Assembly: GCA_041660045.1 (NCBI GenBank) | Contig: JBAZXA010000009.1 | Location: 62,001 to 126,000, forward strand | Direction of reading: 5' to 3' | Source of the DNA: WM-3-3 sp041660045 | GTDB taxonomy: Bacteria; Pseudomonadota; Gammaproteobacteria; Methylococcales; Methylomonadaceae | Length of the DNA stretch: 64,000 nt | In this document: positions 34,139 to 44,379 of the stretch, piece after piece | Position numbering within the stretch: position 1 is the first letter of the stretch | Layout: each line of letters begins with the position of its first letter | Program-made: the position numbers and the translations under genes | The notes under the pieces: model-generated | What the model was told of the DNA's origin: nothing | Seen by the model: the letters and a program-made list of their open reading frames with translations, nothing else | Database searches by the model: none

Positions 34139-36322
34139 CTAAAAACTAATTTGTATGCCGCCGTAAACGGACAAGGGCGCACCCGCATTCAGTAATTGGG
34201 AATCAGCACCTGCGGTTTCTTGTACAGTGTGGCTGGCGACATAGGCCGTATCCAGCAAGTTGCGGCCTTCCAGAAACACTTTATAGCGAGCATTTGCCCA
34301 GCCGGTGCGCAGGCCTAGCAAACCATAAGAAGAGATAGCATAGGTATTGGAAAAGTCGGCCCAACGTCTGCCGACTACATCAAAAGTTGGCCCTATAAAA
34401 AAGCCTTGGGCATGCCGGTATAGCACTTCACCTTTTAAGAAATAATCAGGCGCCGCCGGTAAACTGTTATTGCCATAGACAGCATCATTATCAAACCTGA
34501 AATGATTGTAGGTTACGCTAAGTTTTGGTTCGAGGGTGTGTGTTCCATTTGCATCCAACGCTAACCTTGCGCCAATAAAACCTTCAACGCCTGCATGGAT
34601 AGTATTATCGACGTTTTTTGACAAGCTTAATCCAGGGCTTGGCGATACCGATAAAATTTCATTATTAAGCCAGGAATAATACAGCGATAGCTCCCAGTTT
34701 AAGGTATTTACACCACCCAAATCTTGGCTGCCGCGGCTGCCAACTTCTACCGAGGTACCTTCCATCGCTTTCAAACTAGCGTTACTGACATTAATAACGG
34801 TATTATCGGCTAAATTAAAATTGGTGGGCGGCTCGTAGATTCGGCTAACATTTCCATAAAGACTGGCACTTTTACCCAGGCTATACAGCAAGCCTAAACT
34901 AGGATTTATAGCGGCATAGTCAGCGTTGGGGTGGCTATTATTGCCAGTTAAGGCATTGGTGAGTGGATCAACGCCTATGTTAAGCACTTCCCGGTGGGCA
35001 AAAACACCTTGTAATGCGGGTGCTAACGTCCATTTGTCATTAATATGCCAGCGGTCTGTGGCGAAGACTTCGATAGTGTCGGCAAGTTTGGTCAATTGGC
35101 TGGTTAAACCATTGCGCCTGCCGCCATCATTACGGAAATTGCCGCCTTTTTCTGAGTTTGTCCCAAAATTAAGGCCTAACAAAAGCTCATGATGATCAAG
35201 CTTAAGGTTATAACGTGCCGATGTGCCCCAATCCTGTTGCTCTGTGTCCACTAAAAGACTAAATACTTCTTGCGCTTGCAAAGGCCCTGGGCCGTCAAAA
35301 TCAACCAAAACTTTATCAACAATAGGATGATAAAGGCTTTGGCTTTCAAATGAAAAACCAATATCCAGCGAGCTTTTATCATCGATATGCCAAGTGGTCT
35401 TATTGGCTACCCGCTGGGTTTCAACATTAAGTTGATAGTTACCACCCAAAGCTTGCCGGCTAGCTTGGTTAGGGTTATCTTGAAATTCGGCGCGGGTTAA
35501 TTGCCCGGGTAGCTGCTGGTTGTTTTTTATGAAATTAACATAGGTACGGTTCACCAAATTGGGGGCAATTTGCCAGCCAAAATTTGTATATAAACCAAAA
35601 CGGTCTTGTTTATTGTGGTCGCGAAAACCATCCCAATTTTTACCTTCAACCGTTAATAAACCATCAAATTCACTATTAAAGACTTTACTAACTGTTCCTC
35701 GCCCTAAAAATTGGCCAAAACTACCGCCACTGAGCGCCAAGTCCGCACCCGGCACGTTATGCGCAGTCGGCGTGGTAAAATCGACGGCGCCCCCCAACGT
35801 GCTAGCACCATATTTAAAAGCATTGCCGCCTCTTGCCACGGTAGCAAAACTTGCCGCCAATGGATCAATAATACGGTTATGGTTGTTGCCGTCCGCCGCG
35901 GTTACCGGTAAACCATCCTGCAAAAACTTTATGCCGTTGCCGTCAAAATTAGTGGCATCCAAGTTGGAACCCCGGCTGGAAAAATACACCTCATCATTGC
36001 CGCTTTGGCTGGCCGCCCAAACACCGGGTACATAACGAAAAAAATCGGCAATACTGGAAACATTACGCTCCTTTAACTCATTAATATCAATCAAGCTGAC
36101 AGCACCCGGAGAAAGCTCAACTTCAGCGGCAGCCGCAGCTAGTTTTGGGTCCTGATTTTCGTGTACGGTTAAGGTTTCCAGTACGATAGGTAGCTCAGCT
36201 TTTTTTTGGTTTTTTTCATCCGCAAAAGCCGCCAAATCCGGCAAAAACACTAACCCTAAAAGTAATACCATCTGGCTTAAAGCCCATTGGTCACAGGGCC
36301 GTTTAATATCAAGTGTATTCAT
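34139..36322 (-). CDS. TonB-dependent receptor without STN domain (TBDR 2, FecA/cirA-like)
   Basis: A 727-aa outer-membrane receptor. A signal peptide covers about residues 1-35 (LPDLAAFADE). The TonB-box-like LETLTVHEN is followed by the plug: IADFFRYVPGVWAAS, FSSRGSNLDATNFDGNGIKF and LQDGLPVTAADG. The barrel ends SVYGGIQISF with a terminal Phe. No STN domain is present, so it does not signal to a FecR; control is more likely through the divergent AraC-type gene at 36641. The start has a GGAAG ribosome site. The closest general pattern is of ferric-siderophore receptors that lack signalling. Confidence 0.9.
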   Translation of the reverse strand: MNTLDIKRPCDQWALSQMVLLLGLVFLPDLAAFADEKNQKKAELPIVLETLTVHENQDPKLAAAAAEVELSPGAVSLIDINELKERNVSSIADFFRYVPGVWAASQSGNDEVYFSSRGSNLDATNFDGNGIKFLQDGLPVTAADGNNHNRIIDPLAASFATVARGGNAFKYGASTLGGAVDFTTPTAHNVPGADLALSGGSFGQFLGRGTVSKVFNSEFDGLLTVEGKNWDGFRDHNKQDRFGLYTNFGWQIAPNLVNRTYVNFIKNNQQLPGQLTRAEFQDNPNQASRQALGGNYQLNVETQRVANKTTWHIDDKSSLDIGFSFESQSLYHPIVDKVLVDFDGPGPLQAQEVFSLLVDTEQQDWGTSARYNLKLDHHELLLGLNFGTNSEKGGNFRNDGGRRNGLTSQLTKLADTIEVFATDRWHINDKWTLAPALQGVFAHREVLNIGVDPLTNALTGNNSHPNADYAAINPSLGLLYSLGKSASLYGNVSRIYEPPTNFNLADNTVINVSNASLKAMEGTSVEVGSRGSQDLGGVNTLNWELSLYYSWLNNEILSVSPSPGLSLSKNVDNTIHAGVEGFIGARLALDANGTHTLEPKLSVTYNHFRFDNDAVYGNNSLPAAPDYFLKGEVLYRHAQGFFIGPTFDVVGRRWADFSNTYAISSYGLLGLRTGWANARYKVFLEGRNLLDTAYVASHTVQETAGADSQLLNAGAPLSVYGGIQISF

Positions 36323-36640
36323 TAGTCTTCCAACTGGTTAAGCAAAATCATCCCCGTATTAACTGGCGATTATTGACAAAGCCCCTGTATTCACAGAGCC
36401 GTTGGCCGATACTAAGCTTTTGCTGTAGCATTGTCTTAGCTGATTTATATGGCAAAGGTAGGATTTTTTATGCTGAAAATAAAACTATGTTATTAGCCCT
36501 AAAAGTAGTGTCTGAAATGCCGATTATTTAAAGTTGTCACCGTAAAATGGCTAGCTCAGCCGCCGTAAATCTTACTCTTACAGCGTTACGGCGCAGAATG
36601 TGCTTAATCAAAACTAATCTAAATTACGCTTGGCTAGGCC
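36323..36640. promoter_or_regulatory. Divergent promoter region between TBDR 2 and the AraC-type regulator
   Basis: 318 bases without a gene, holding both promoters and presumably the regulator binding sites. No clear palindrome was found; direct repeats bound by AraC-type proteins are hard to see by eye. Confidence 0.4.
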
Positions 36641-37603
36641 ATGAAAAAAACAACACCCACAAACGCTACACGCTGGCGTATTAAATCCGATGAAATACCT
36701 TTTGAATACCTAGCGCAGGAAAATCAGTTTTATCAACGCCTACCTCAGGAAGCAGGTATTGGTTATTCAAACATTTTCCATCTGGAAGAAGGCCTACATT
36801 ACATTGAAACGCTATATACGCCGCAAAGGGATTTTTCCGTATTAAGTACTATTGAATGCAATGAGCCACAAATTATTATCACTTTAGGCTTAAATGGCAG
36901 CTCGCGCTTTTCTGGGCTAGGACAAGACCTGATTTTTAAACCCGGTCATTCCGCGATTACGGCCTTTACTTCTAGCCAAGGTGAACGGCAATATGAAGCT
37001 AATAATGCCATTAAACAAGTGCGCCTGGTAATACGAAAAAAATGGCTGGAGCTAAATTTAGGCCCGACAACGTTTGACCCATGGTTTAAGCAAAACAGAC
37101 TGCAAGCAATCAGTTGCCAGCCTATATCCCATCAAAGCTTATTGATAATTAAAGAATTGCTCAACAGGGACATTTCGGCAGCCATGCAGCGCGTATTTAT
37201 GCAAGGTTATGTTAGGCTTTTATTAGCGTCAGAATTAAGCCAACTCAATTTTAACAGCGCTGAAACCCGCAAACACGTTAATCATAAAGATAGTGAAATA
37301 GCTGTAAAAGCCAGGGACATCTTGGCTGAGGAGTTTAATCACCCACCCAGCATTGCTGAATTGTCAAAACGAGTCGGCACAAACCAATTAAAACTAAAAC
37401 AATTGTTTCATCACTATTTTAACAATACGCCTTATGGCTTGTTATTTGAAATCCGCATGAGCCAAGCCTATCAATTATTAAAAACAACTCATTGCCACGT
37501 AAATATTGCCGCTGATTATGTCGGCTATCAACACGCCAGTAATTTTAGTGCGGCATTTACCAAACATTTTGGCATGTCACCTAAAACCGTATCAAAAAGT
37601 TAG
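36641..37603 (+). CDS. AraC-family regulator of the PchR type
   Basis: A 320-aa protein. The C-terminal part has two helix-turn-helix units: SIAELSKRVGTNQLKLKQLF (about residue 245) and VNIAADYVGYQHASNFSAAF, ending HFGMSPKTVSKS. The NQLKLKQLF form, with FNNTPYGLL after it, is typical of PchR-like regulators of siderophore uptake genes, which respond to the loaded siderophore. The N-terminal 190 residues form the ligand domain. It is divergent from TBDR 2 and is its likely activator. Confidence 0.88.
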   Translation: MKKTTPTNATRWRIKSDEIPFEYLAQENQFYQRLPQEAGIGYSNIFHLEEGLHYIETLYTPQRDFSVLSTIECNEPQIIITLGLNGSSRFSGLGQDLIFKPGHSAITAFTSSQGERQYEANNAIKQVRLVIRKKWLELNLGPTTFDPWFKQNRLQAISCQPISHQSLLIIKELLNRDISAAMQRVFMQGYVRLLLASELSQLNFNSAETRKHVNHKDSEIAVKARDILAEEFNHPPSIAELSKRVGTNQLKLKQLFHHYFNNTPYGLLFEIRMSQAYQLLKTTHCHVNIAADYVGYQHASNFSAAFTKHFGMSPKTVSKS

Positions 37604-37707
37604 CCAACCGTGTTTCTTAGCTTTTGCTGCAGAAGATTTTGCACACTACCAACAAGCGCACCCAAAGTGCTTATCAAAAACGCTAAACGTCACTAAAAAT
37701 GGGAGCT

Positions 37708-37742
37708 GCGTTGGTGACAGTTAAATTGTCTGCCACCAACGC
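37708..37742. terminator. Hairpin between convergent genes
   Basis: GCGTTGGTG (37708-37716) pairs with CACCAACGC (37734-37742), and inner ACAG/CTG-like bases extend the stem. It lies between the AraC gene and the end of the ABC permease gene and could serve both strands; no T run is present. Confidence 0.5.
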
Positions 37743-37746
37743 CTGC

Positions 37747-39219
37747 TTATCTTACGTCATCCATTTGTATGCTGACCTGCCGCATACGCCACCAGCCCAC
37801 TCCGGCAAACAATAAGGCCGGAACTGACAAACCTAAGTAATCACTAATAATCTTGGACCACAATTCGCTTAAAGTAACGGGTTGGTCTTGAAATGGTGGT
37901 ATGCCGTTATAGTCACTGAAATCGGGGCTATCCTGGGCAAATCTTGGAAAGTAAAAAGCCCTTAAACGATGGTGATAGTCGTCAGTTGCATCAAGAAATG
38001 CTTGCTGCCTGTCCTGGCCTTGTCCGGTTAATAGCTGGGTGAGTTGCTGATAAATGATTGCCGGCGATAAAAACCGCAAGCGCCCAACAAAGTTGCGCTG
38101 CTGCTGCTGTTGCGCAGAGAAAGCAGTTAGTCCTGGTGCCAACACGCGCTTGGTTTCATCATCTATTGCCATACGGGTCTGGATAAAATCATCGACATTG
38201 ACCTGTTTGGTCATCTTGACACGGTCAGGATGATCGATCAGATATTTTCCCAGCAATTCAGTTTTACGTTTGCCGACGTCGATAGTCGCTGCCCGGCTGG
38301 CATCGATAAATTCCATTCGGGAAGGCACTGGATAAAGTTGTTTTAAGCCCAGGTTGAGGCACCCTGGTAATACCACGACTAGCAGCAACCACAGCCCAGC
38401 CAGCAATAAACCATTTTCGGCCGTACTTTTACTGCGTGCATTGACCCAAAATCCACAAGCAAACCAAAATAGCGCATAAAGAGCGGTCGCAATCAGCCAG
38501 ACTAGATACTCGTTTAAGGCTGTAGCATGATTTAAGCTTACCGTGTTAGACCATAACGCTAAACTCAACGGCAATAACAGTAATAGCAAAAATATCACAG
38601 CCCTAACCATAAAACGCATGGCGATAATCCGCCGCACAGCCAGCGGCTGGCAAGCTAGTAAAGACAAAGTGCCCTGCTCCCGTTCGCTGGACAGCTGGTT
38701 ATAACTGAGGATCAAGATTGCAATCGGCAGCAGGGTGATCATGACAAAAGCGGTATCGAAACGGCCAAACAACAGCCGCATAGGATTTTCCAGGTTACGG
38801 TGCAGGCGTTCATCATAGCCGCCGCCTATTGCCCAGGCTGAAACCAGGATGCAGGCATTGTACAGGTCACTTTGGCCGACGGTCAGCGCAGCAATAGCAC
38901 TGCTATGACGGCAGATATGCTGAACATTACTGCCTTCAAAACCCAAGGCATAACGGGGATCAGCATTACGTGCCGCAAGATTATCTGCAGCGGGCGCATT
39001 ATGTTGCCGTAGCTCATCCGCTTGCTTGCGGCTATTTTGGTATTTATCAAGGCTTTGCTGTTCGAAATAGTTAATCTGGGCATTTTGCTCATCAGCCCAA
39101 CGTTGGCCATTGGCCAGCCCAAACAGCACGGCTAGCAGAAAGGTCAATGTCACCGCCCAAAATACCCGGTCAAAGCGCAGTTGCCGGCATTCCAGCAAAA
39201 ACAAAGCATACTTGCCCAT
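37747..39219 (-). CDS. ABC-2-type permease with DUF3526-like domain (second)
   Basis: A 490-aa inner-membrane protein from the ATG at 39219, two bases after the previous stop, with AGGA upstream; the frame also extends to 39273. It has a membrane segment near the start (FWAVTLTFLLAVLFGLA), a large periplasmic part, then several segments including the ABC-2 pattern QLSSEREQGTLSLLACQPLA. It pairs with the permease at 39221-40642. Such DUF3526 pairs with an ATPase are often found beside TonB receptors. The cargo is unknown. Confidence 0.82.
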   Translation of the reverse strand: MGKYALFLLECRQLRFDRVFWAVTLTFLLAVLFGLANGQRWADEQNAQINYFEQQSLDKYQNSRKQADELRQHNAPAADNLAARNADPRYALGFEGSNVQHICRHSSAIAALTVGQSDLYNACILVSAWAIGGGYDERLHRNLENPMRLLFGRFDTAFVMITLLPIAILILSYNQLSSEREQGTLSLLACQPLAVRRIIAMRFMVRAVIFLLLLLLPLSLALWSNTVSLNHATALNEYLVWLIATALYALFWFACGFWVNARSKSTAENGLLLAGLWLLLVVVLPGCLNLGLKQLYPVPSRMEFIDASRAATIDVGKRKTELLGKYLIDHPDRVKMTKQVNVDDFIQTRMAIDDETKRVLAPGLTAFSAQQQQQRNFVGRLRFLSPAIIYQQLTQLLTGQGQDRQQAFLDATDDYHHRLRAFYFPRFAQDSPDFSDYNGIPPFQDQPVTLSELWSKIISDYLGLSVPALLFAGVGWWRMRQVSIQMDDVR

Positions 39220-39220
39220 A

Positions 39221-40642
39221 TTAGCGTCCTGACAATCGTGACACTGCCGTACAGGCAAAACTGAATGCCGCAAGCAGCCAAAAGCTCAACATTGCAATAA
39301 CTACCCGATACGGACGCAATGCTGTCCACGCGCTAGCTGGCTGATAAACAAATGTCGGCAGGCTTTGCCACAAGGTAATATCGCCTTTAACACTTACGCT
39401 GTTGTCCCAACCGTCAGCGTTTTTCTGCTGATGGGCGCTAATATAATCGTTTAACAAGGTGTTCATGGTACGGCGATGCAGCTCAACCTGCCGGGTAAAA
39501 TCACGGTATTGCAGCAAATCGTTACCGGTTAGGGCCATAGACAACAGCGATACCCCGGCCGCAGGCGTCATTAAGGTTCCCCATTCCAAAAAGTGGTTTT
39601 GCTGGTCATAAATATCGTAACGCTGTTTATCGTAACCTTCGTAAACCCGCCAAGCGGTTTCATCACCGTTCTGCATATCCCGACCGGTATAATCAAAAGG
39701 TAGATCTTCGACTTTTTCGACTTGGTATTGTGCCAGCAGTTTTTTCTTAAAGGCTTCCGCGCCTTCCTCCCATGCCTTCCATAAATCAGTTTCCAGCTTC
39801 CCCCAAAACTCGGTATTTACGGGTGTCGGATAAAACTGGCCGCTGATATCCAGCAATGCCCTTGGTATGGCAAACACGGTCACGCCCCAGAACACCAATA
39901 ATATGGCCAATGCCGTCCGTGCTGAACGGCAGCAGGCAGATACACCTAGTGAAAGAAACAGTATGATCAGCAGATAAAACCCATATAACAACACCAACAA
40001 CCCCGCACGCATAGTTTCGTCCAGCCGCAACTCCGGTGCCGCCAAAGACGCGGCCAAGCCAATACCTGCTATGCCAGCAGGCAGTAACACAAGCGCTAGT
40101 ATGGCGGCGATACCGGCGCTTTTGCCCCATAACATAAGTCTCGGATTAATGCCGATACTTAACAACTGGCGTAAAGTGCCTTGCTCACGTTCACCGGCAA
40201 AAGCGGAAAAACTCAACAAAATGACCAGCAAAGGCAATAAAACTTGCGCCGCCAGCGCGGGGCTGAGATCACCGAAGCGTTGTAAAGCGGTCATATCCTG
40301 TGCCGGTGGAAATTCCGCCTCGCCTTGAAGGTGCGCGCCATTCATAATCGATGCGCCAACATAAGGCTCTATGCCGCCATCCACTATTGCCAATGGCCGC
40401 GGGGTTTTAAATACATAAACCCCGTTATGTGCGGCATCGTGTGGATGCTTAGGGTCTTGCTGGCGCCAGCGTCGGTAGTCATGCTCAGCGGCTTCCTCAG
40501 CCTGGGCCTGCAAATCGAGATAATTACGCCAACCAAGCAAACTGCTGACTAGCAATAAAACCAATGCCAACGCCGCAGCCAAACGGAAACGGCCATCACG
40601 GCTGAACTCGGTAAACTCCTTACGGGCGATAACGCTAATCAT
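39221..40642 (-). CDS. ABC-2-type permease with DUF3526-like domain (first)
   Basis: A 473-aa membrane protein: a first segment near residues 22-40 (LAAALALVLLLVSSLLGW), a large extracytoplasmic loop of about 100 residues, then membrane segments with FAGEREQGTLRQLLSIGI, the ABC-2 export signature also found in its neighbour. A second soluble part (about 270-420) precedes the final segments. Its ATG overlaps the ATPase stop by four bases (ATGA). The two permeases look like ancient paralogues and probably form a heterodimer. Confidence 0.83.
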   Translation of the reverse strand: MISVIARKEFTEFSRDGRFRLAAALALVLLLVSSLLGWRNYLDLQAQAEEAAEHDYRRWRQQDPKHPHDAAHNGVYVFKTPRPLAIVDGGIEPYVGASIMNGAHLQGEAEFPPAQDMTALQRFGDLSPALAAQVLLPLLVILLSFSAFAGEREQGTLRQLLSIGINPRLMLWGKSAGIAAILALVLLPAGIAGIGLAASLAAPELRLDETMRAGLLVLLYGFYLLIILFLSLGVSACCRSARTALAILLVFWGVTVFAIPRALLDISGQFYPTPVNTEFWGKLETDLWKAWEEGAEAFKKKLLAQYQVEKVEDLPFDYTGRDMQNGDETAWRVYEGYDKQRYDIYDQQNHFLEWGTLMTPAAGVSLLSMALTGNDLLQYRDFTRQVELHRRTMNTLLNDYISAHQQKNADGWDNSVSVKGDITLWQSLPTFVYQPASAWTALRPYRVVIAMLSFWLLAAFSFACTAVSRLSGR

Positions 40643-41367
40643 AGCGCTGCTCCGGCTTTATTCAAATCAGCTTGCATGTGTTGCAGATATAACTGTTCCA
40701 GCTCGATGGCGCTGGTCTCGGCAGTATTCAACACAGTCAGCAGTTTGCCGGACTTCATGATCCCTGCCCGGGTACCGGTTTCTTTAACCCGGAATAAATC
40801 GTGGGTTGCCATCAAAATCGCCACGCCGGATTTTGCCAAGTTCCGCAGCAGATTGGAAAACTCGAAAGACGCTTGTGGGTCCAAACCTGAGGTTGGTTCG
40901 TCCAAGAGAAATATTTTAGCTTCCTTGGCGCAGGCGATAGCAATGCCAACCTTCTGGCGCATACCTTTGGAATAGCCAGACACCGGCCTATCTAGCGCTT
41001 GCTCAGGCAAACCCGCTGCTAGCAAAAACTCGCGTAATTGTGCTTTGCTATAACGCCAGCCTGAAAGGCTACTAAAGTAATTCAGATTTTCAGTACCGGA
41101 CAGTCTAGGATATAGCGCCACGTTTTCCGGCAAATACGCGATCAGCCGCCGGGCTAGCCCAGGGTTGCAGTTGGCATCGTAGCCACCCACCTTGGCCACT
41201 CCGGCGCTGGGCTGGATAAAGTTTAAAAACAGATGAATGGTTGTGGTCTTCCCGGCACCGTTGGCACCTAGCAGACAAAAAATCTCGCCAGCGCCAATTT
41301 TTAGGTTCAAGTCATCCAGCGCCAGATGCGTGTTATAGCGCTTACTCAATCCACAAGCTTCTAACAT
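40639..41367 (-). CDS. ABC transporter ATP-binding subunit
   Basis: A 242-aa ATPase with all ABC motifs: Walker A GANGAGKTTT near residue 34, Q-loop/AYLPENVALYP, signature SGYSKGMRQKVGIA near 130 and Walker B KIFLLDEPTSGLDP near 150, then the switch His in MATHDLF. It energises the two DUF3526-type permeases. The three genes form a tight operon (overlap of four bases, then a two-base gap). It is the first gene of this operon; a promoter should lie in 41368-41629. Confidence 0.92.
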   Translation of the reverse strand: MLEACGLSKRYNTHLALDDLNLKIGAGEIFCLLGANGAGKTTTIHLFLNFIQPSAGVAKVGGYDANCNPGLARRLIAYLPENVALYPRLSGTENLNYFSSLSGWRYSKAQLREFLLAAGLPEQALDRPVSGYSKGMRQKVGIAIACAKEAKIFLLDEPTSGLDPQASFEFSNLLRNLAKSGVAILMATHDLFRVKETGTRAGIMKSGKLLTVLNTAETSAIELEQLYLQHMQADLNKAGAAL

Positions 41368-41493
41368 CCTGCTGTTCCTCTCTTGGTCGTGTTAAAAAAG
41401 TAAGTATCGCTAGGCCAAAACTGAGCATGGCTAGTGGCGTGTTAACGCCGTTCACCTTGAGCCTTACGATTTACGGCTGAACAAATAACTAAA

Positions 41494-41525
41494 CCAGTAG
41501 CGTTCAAAGCCACTGGCTTTTTTAG
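41494..41525. terminator. Possible hairpin after TBDR 3
   Basis: CCAGT (41494-41498) pairs with ACTGG (41512-41516), followed on the plus strand by CTTTTTT. It lies in the gap between the TBDR 3 stop and the ABC operon start. The stem is short, so this is tentative. Confidence 0.35.
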
Positions 41526-41629
41526 TAAGACGTTTCAGAAAATCAAATTACCTAAACTAATAAAAAATTCTGCAAACAGCTCGATGGGAAACTTGTCCAG
41601 ATAACACAGTGAGGCAACCCTAGGTTGAG

Positions 41630-44245
41630 TTAATACTGAATATTAATCGAGCCTAAAAATGTCCTAGGCGCGCCGAAAGACGCGGCAGCACCACTAATAC
41701 CCAGAGTGGGATCGTTTAAATTGCCATTGATGTTAGTATAATAGCGTTTGTCCAGGACATTATTCACGTTTAATTGGGCGGTGACTTTGGCTTTCCCAAT
41801 GTTACGGCTGTAACCCAGTAGCAAGTTAAGCGTGGCTGAACCCGGTACTTTAATGGCGGGTAAAATGGCGCTATCAAAAAAATGACCACCGCCACTGCCA
41901 ATGGTACCTTCCAGTACCGTCACCCCACCGCCGAATTTTAGCCCTTTTAAGTCGCCTTGCTGGAATTCGTAGGTGCTGAAAAAGCTGGCAGTATTGCGCG
42001 GTACGTTAAATAACCTGTCACCGACATTGAATGTCGCTCCCTGTGTCAGTGGGGCATTGTCAGCATTGGTCTTGGTGACGATGACATCGACATTAGCCCA
42101 GGTGGCAATGGCATTCCAACCCGGCAGTATTTCACCCTGGATGTCCAGTTCCGGGCCTCGACTGCGCACTTCGCCTAAAGCCAGCGAACATGAGCCGGGG
42201 CCGCTACCACAGTTATGTAAAGGGTTTGGGTCACTAACGCCAACATTGGTCTTGGTCAGGTCAAAATAAGCGAGGGTTGCACGTAAGCGGCCACCCAAAA
42301 ACTCAGTTTTAACGCCGCCTTCATACTGGGTGGCACTAGTTGGGGCAACTGGGGCAAAATTACCTTCGTTGATAAACACCAGCCCAGAAGGATTGATGCC
42401 AAAGCTTTCGGCATAGTTGGCATACAGGCTCACCCAATCCCTAGGATGCCACAACAGGCCAACCCGCGGGGTGGTGGCATCCGCATTCAAGATTGCGCGG
42501 CTGGTTTCGCTACCATTGAAGGTGTTCTGTGTATCCTGGCGGATGTTCTGGTAACGGAAACCGCCCGTGATATGCAGGTCATAAGGCAGCTTGATTTGGT
42601 CTTGTACATAGAAGCCATATTGGTCGACTTGTTCGTTAAGGCCGAAATTTAGATCTCCAATCCTGCCTATTGGTATGCCCGGGTGAATTGGATTGAACGG
42701 GTCGATGACCGTTCTTTGTTCAAGTGCGTCATTACTGGTTGTCTGGCTTGAGTTGCTTATCCGGTAATAATCAGCACCAATCAGCAGAGTATGCCTCAAA
42801 CCGCCGGTGTCAAAATGACCAACCAAATCCAGGTTGGTTGAATAGGTGTTGTTCTGAGCAAGATTACCTATCTTGTTTCGAAGGACAGTTAGACCATCAG
42901 ATGGTGAGGTTAAGCCAAAGAGTTCTTCTATTGCACCGGGGCCAGAAGTAAAGCTAGGTGTAAAAAAATTATTGGCCTCAAAGCCTAGCTGGTTGACGGA
43001 AAAACGGTGCTTAACTGTCCACTCATCATTGAACTGGTGCGACCAGTTAACGCCGCCGAAAAAGCTCTCAGTGACAGCCGGTGTATATTCGCCATAATTG
43101 CGGCTGATAGGTATATTCTGCAACTGGCTATTGATAAAGGGGTTAAACGGGGTGCTTAGCCCGCTGTGTTGGCGGTTGTACTCAAATTCTACGGTGGCCT
43201 GGGTTCTTGGGCTGATCAGCCAAGTGAATACCGGGGCAACAAACACATCATCCTTGCCGGTAAAATCCTGCACACCGCTGGTAGTCTGGTAAGAAACATT
43301 CAGCCGGTACAGCAAATCCTCATGCCCCGCTATTGGGCCTGTGGCATCGGCTGTCGTCCGGTAGTTGTCAAACGAGCCAAATTGCTGGTTGAAGGAATAG
43401 TAAGGTGTGGCCAAGGGTTGCTTGGTGACCACATTGACCAAGCCGCCGGGTTCAACTAAACCATAAAGCACTGCGGCAGGGCCCTTCAACACCTCAATGG
43501 CTTCTACATTGGCCAACTCCCTGGTTCCTGCACCTTGCTGCAGGCGGAAGCCGTTACGGGAATAGGTCTGGGATTCAAACCCCCTTAAGGTAATGCTAGT
43601 TGCTGAAAGCACGTTCGGGATAGTGCCGCTATTACTCACCCCGTTGATGTCTGAAGTGACCGCCACGCCACTAACATTCTTCAAAGCATCCCCTAAAGTA
43701 ATGGCCTGTTGGTCTTTGAGCACCTGCTTGGAAATCACCTGCACGTTCAATGGCGTTTCAATAATGGGCGTGTCGGTTTTGGTGCCTGCCGTGGCATTAG
43801 GCAAGGTGTAATCTGTGTTGTAAGGGTCGGTGGCATCGTACAGCCGGGTGTCGGTAACTTTTACCGTGGGTAAGGTGGAGGATGGCTCATTTTTCTGGCT
43901 AGGTGCGGGTTGAGGCAGATGTTCGGTTTTCGGTTTTTTATTAATCAACACGGTGCCGTTTTCAGCAATATGGTAATCCAGGCCACTGTCTGCCAATAAT
44001 GTTTGCAGGGCTGATGCTGTGGTGTATACGCCGTTTAAGCCCGGACTTTTTAGGCCTTGGGCAATATCCGTGTTGTAAATTATTTGTTGTTTGCTCTGCT
44101 GTCCAAAACTGAGTAAAGCATGGTTAAGCGGCTGGGCCGGGATGTTTAACGCATAGCTGTTTAAACTCGTTTCCGCGTAAAGTGTTTCCGCGGAAACTAG
44201 CGTTAACACGGCTAAGGAAAGTGGGTATGGCTTAAAATTCGGCAT
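41630..44245 (-). CDS. TonB-dependent siderophore-type receptor with STN signalling domain (TBDR 3)
   Basis: An 871-aa outer-membrane receptor. The signal peptide ends near LYAETS. The STN domain (about residues 30-105) includes LNHALLSFGQQSKQQIIYN. A linker with PAPSQKNEPSSTLPTVKV is shared with TBDR 4. The plug is almost identical to TBDR 1 and TBDR 4 up to VSGV, then the barrel diverges in its loops while keeping the same frame, ending TFLGSINIQY. AGGAG precedes the ATG. It belongs with the FecR and sigma genes upstream (44380-45982), all on the minus strand. Confidence 0.92.
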   Translation of the reverse strand: MPNFKPYPLSLAVLTLVSAETLYAETSLNSYALNIPAQPLNHALLSFGQQSKQQIIYNTDIAQGLKSPGLNGVYTTASALQTLLADSGLDYHIAENGTVLINKKPKTEHLPQPAPSQKNEPSSTLPTVKVTDTRLYDATDPYNTDYTLPNATAGTKTDTPIIETPLNVQVISKQVLKDQQAITLGDALKNVSGVAVTSDINGVSNSGTIPNVLSATSITLRGFESQTYSRNGFRLQQGAGTRELANVEAIEVLKGPAAVLYGLVEPGGLVNVVTKQPLATPYYSFNQQFGSFDNYRTTADATGPIAGHEDLLYRLNVSYQTTSGVQDFTGKDDVFVAPVFTWLISPRTQATVEFEYNRQHSGLSTPFNPFINSQLQNIPISRNYGEYTPAVTESFFGGVNWSHQFNDEWTVKHRFSVNQLGFEANNFFTPSFTSGPGAIEELFGLTSPSDGLTVLRNKIGNLAQNNTYSTNLDLVGHFDTGGLRHTLLIGADYYRISNSSQTTSNDALEQRTVIDPFNPIHPGIPIGRIGDLNFGLNEQVDQYGFYVQDQIKLPYDLHITGGFRYQNIRQDTQNTFNGSETSRAILNADATTPRVGLLWHPRDWVSLYANYAESFGINPSGLVFINEGNFAPVAPTSATQYEGGVKTEFLGGRLRATLAYFDLTKTNVGVSDPNPLHNCGSGPGSCSLALGEVRSRGPELDIQGEILPGWNAIATWANVDVIVTKTNADNAPLTQGATFNVGDRLFNVPRNTASFFSTYEFQQGDLKGLKFGGGVTVLEGTIGSGGGHFFDSAILPAIKVPGSATLNLLLGYSRNIGKAKVTAQLNVNNVLDKRYYTNINGNLNDPTLGISGAAASFGAPRTFLGSINIQY

Positions 44246-44379
44246 GAAGTCTCCTGATTTCAGTCTTGGCTTAGTGGTCAGCTGAAAGCTGATATGACTT
44301 AAGACGGAAACCTAAAAAAAACCCACATGAAAAAATTGCAACTAGGCGTTGACTAAAACCGGATAACTAAAAATAATTC

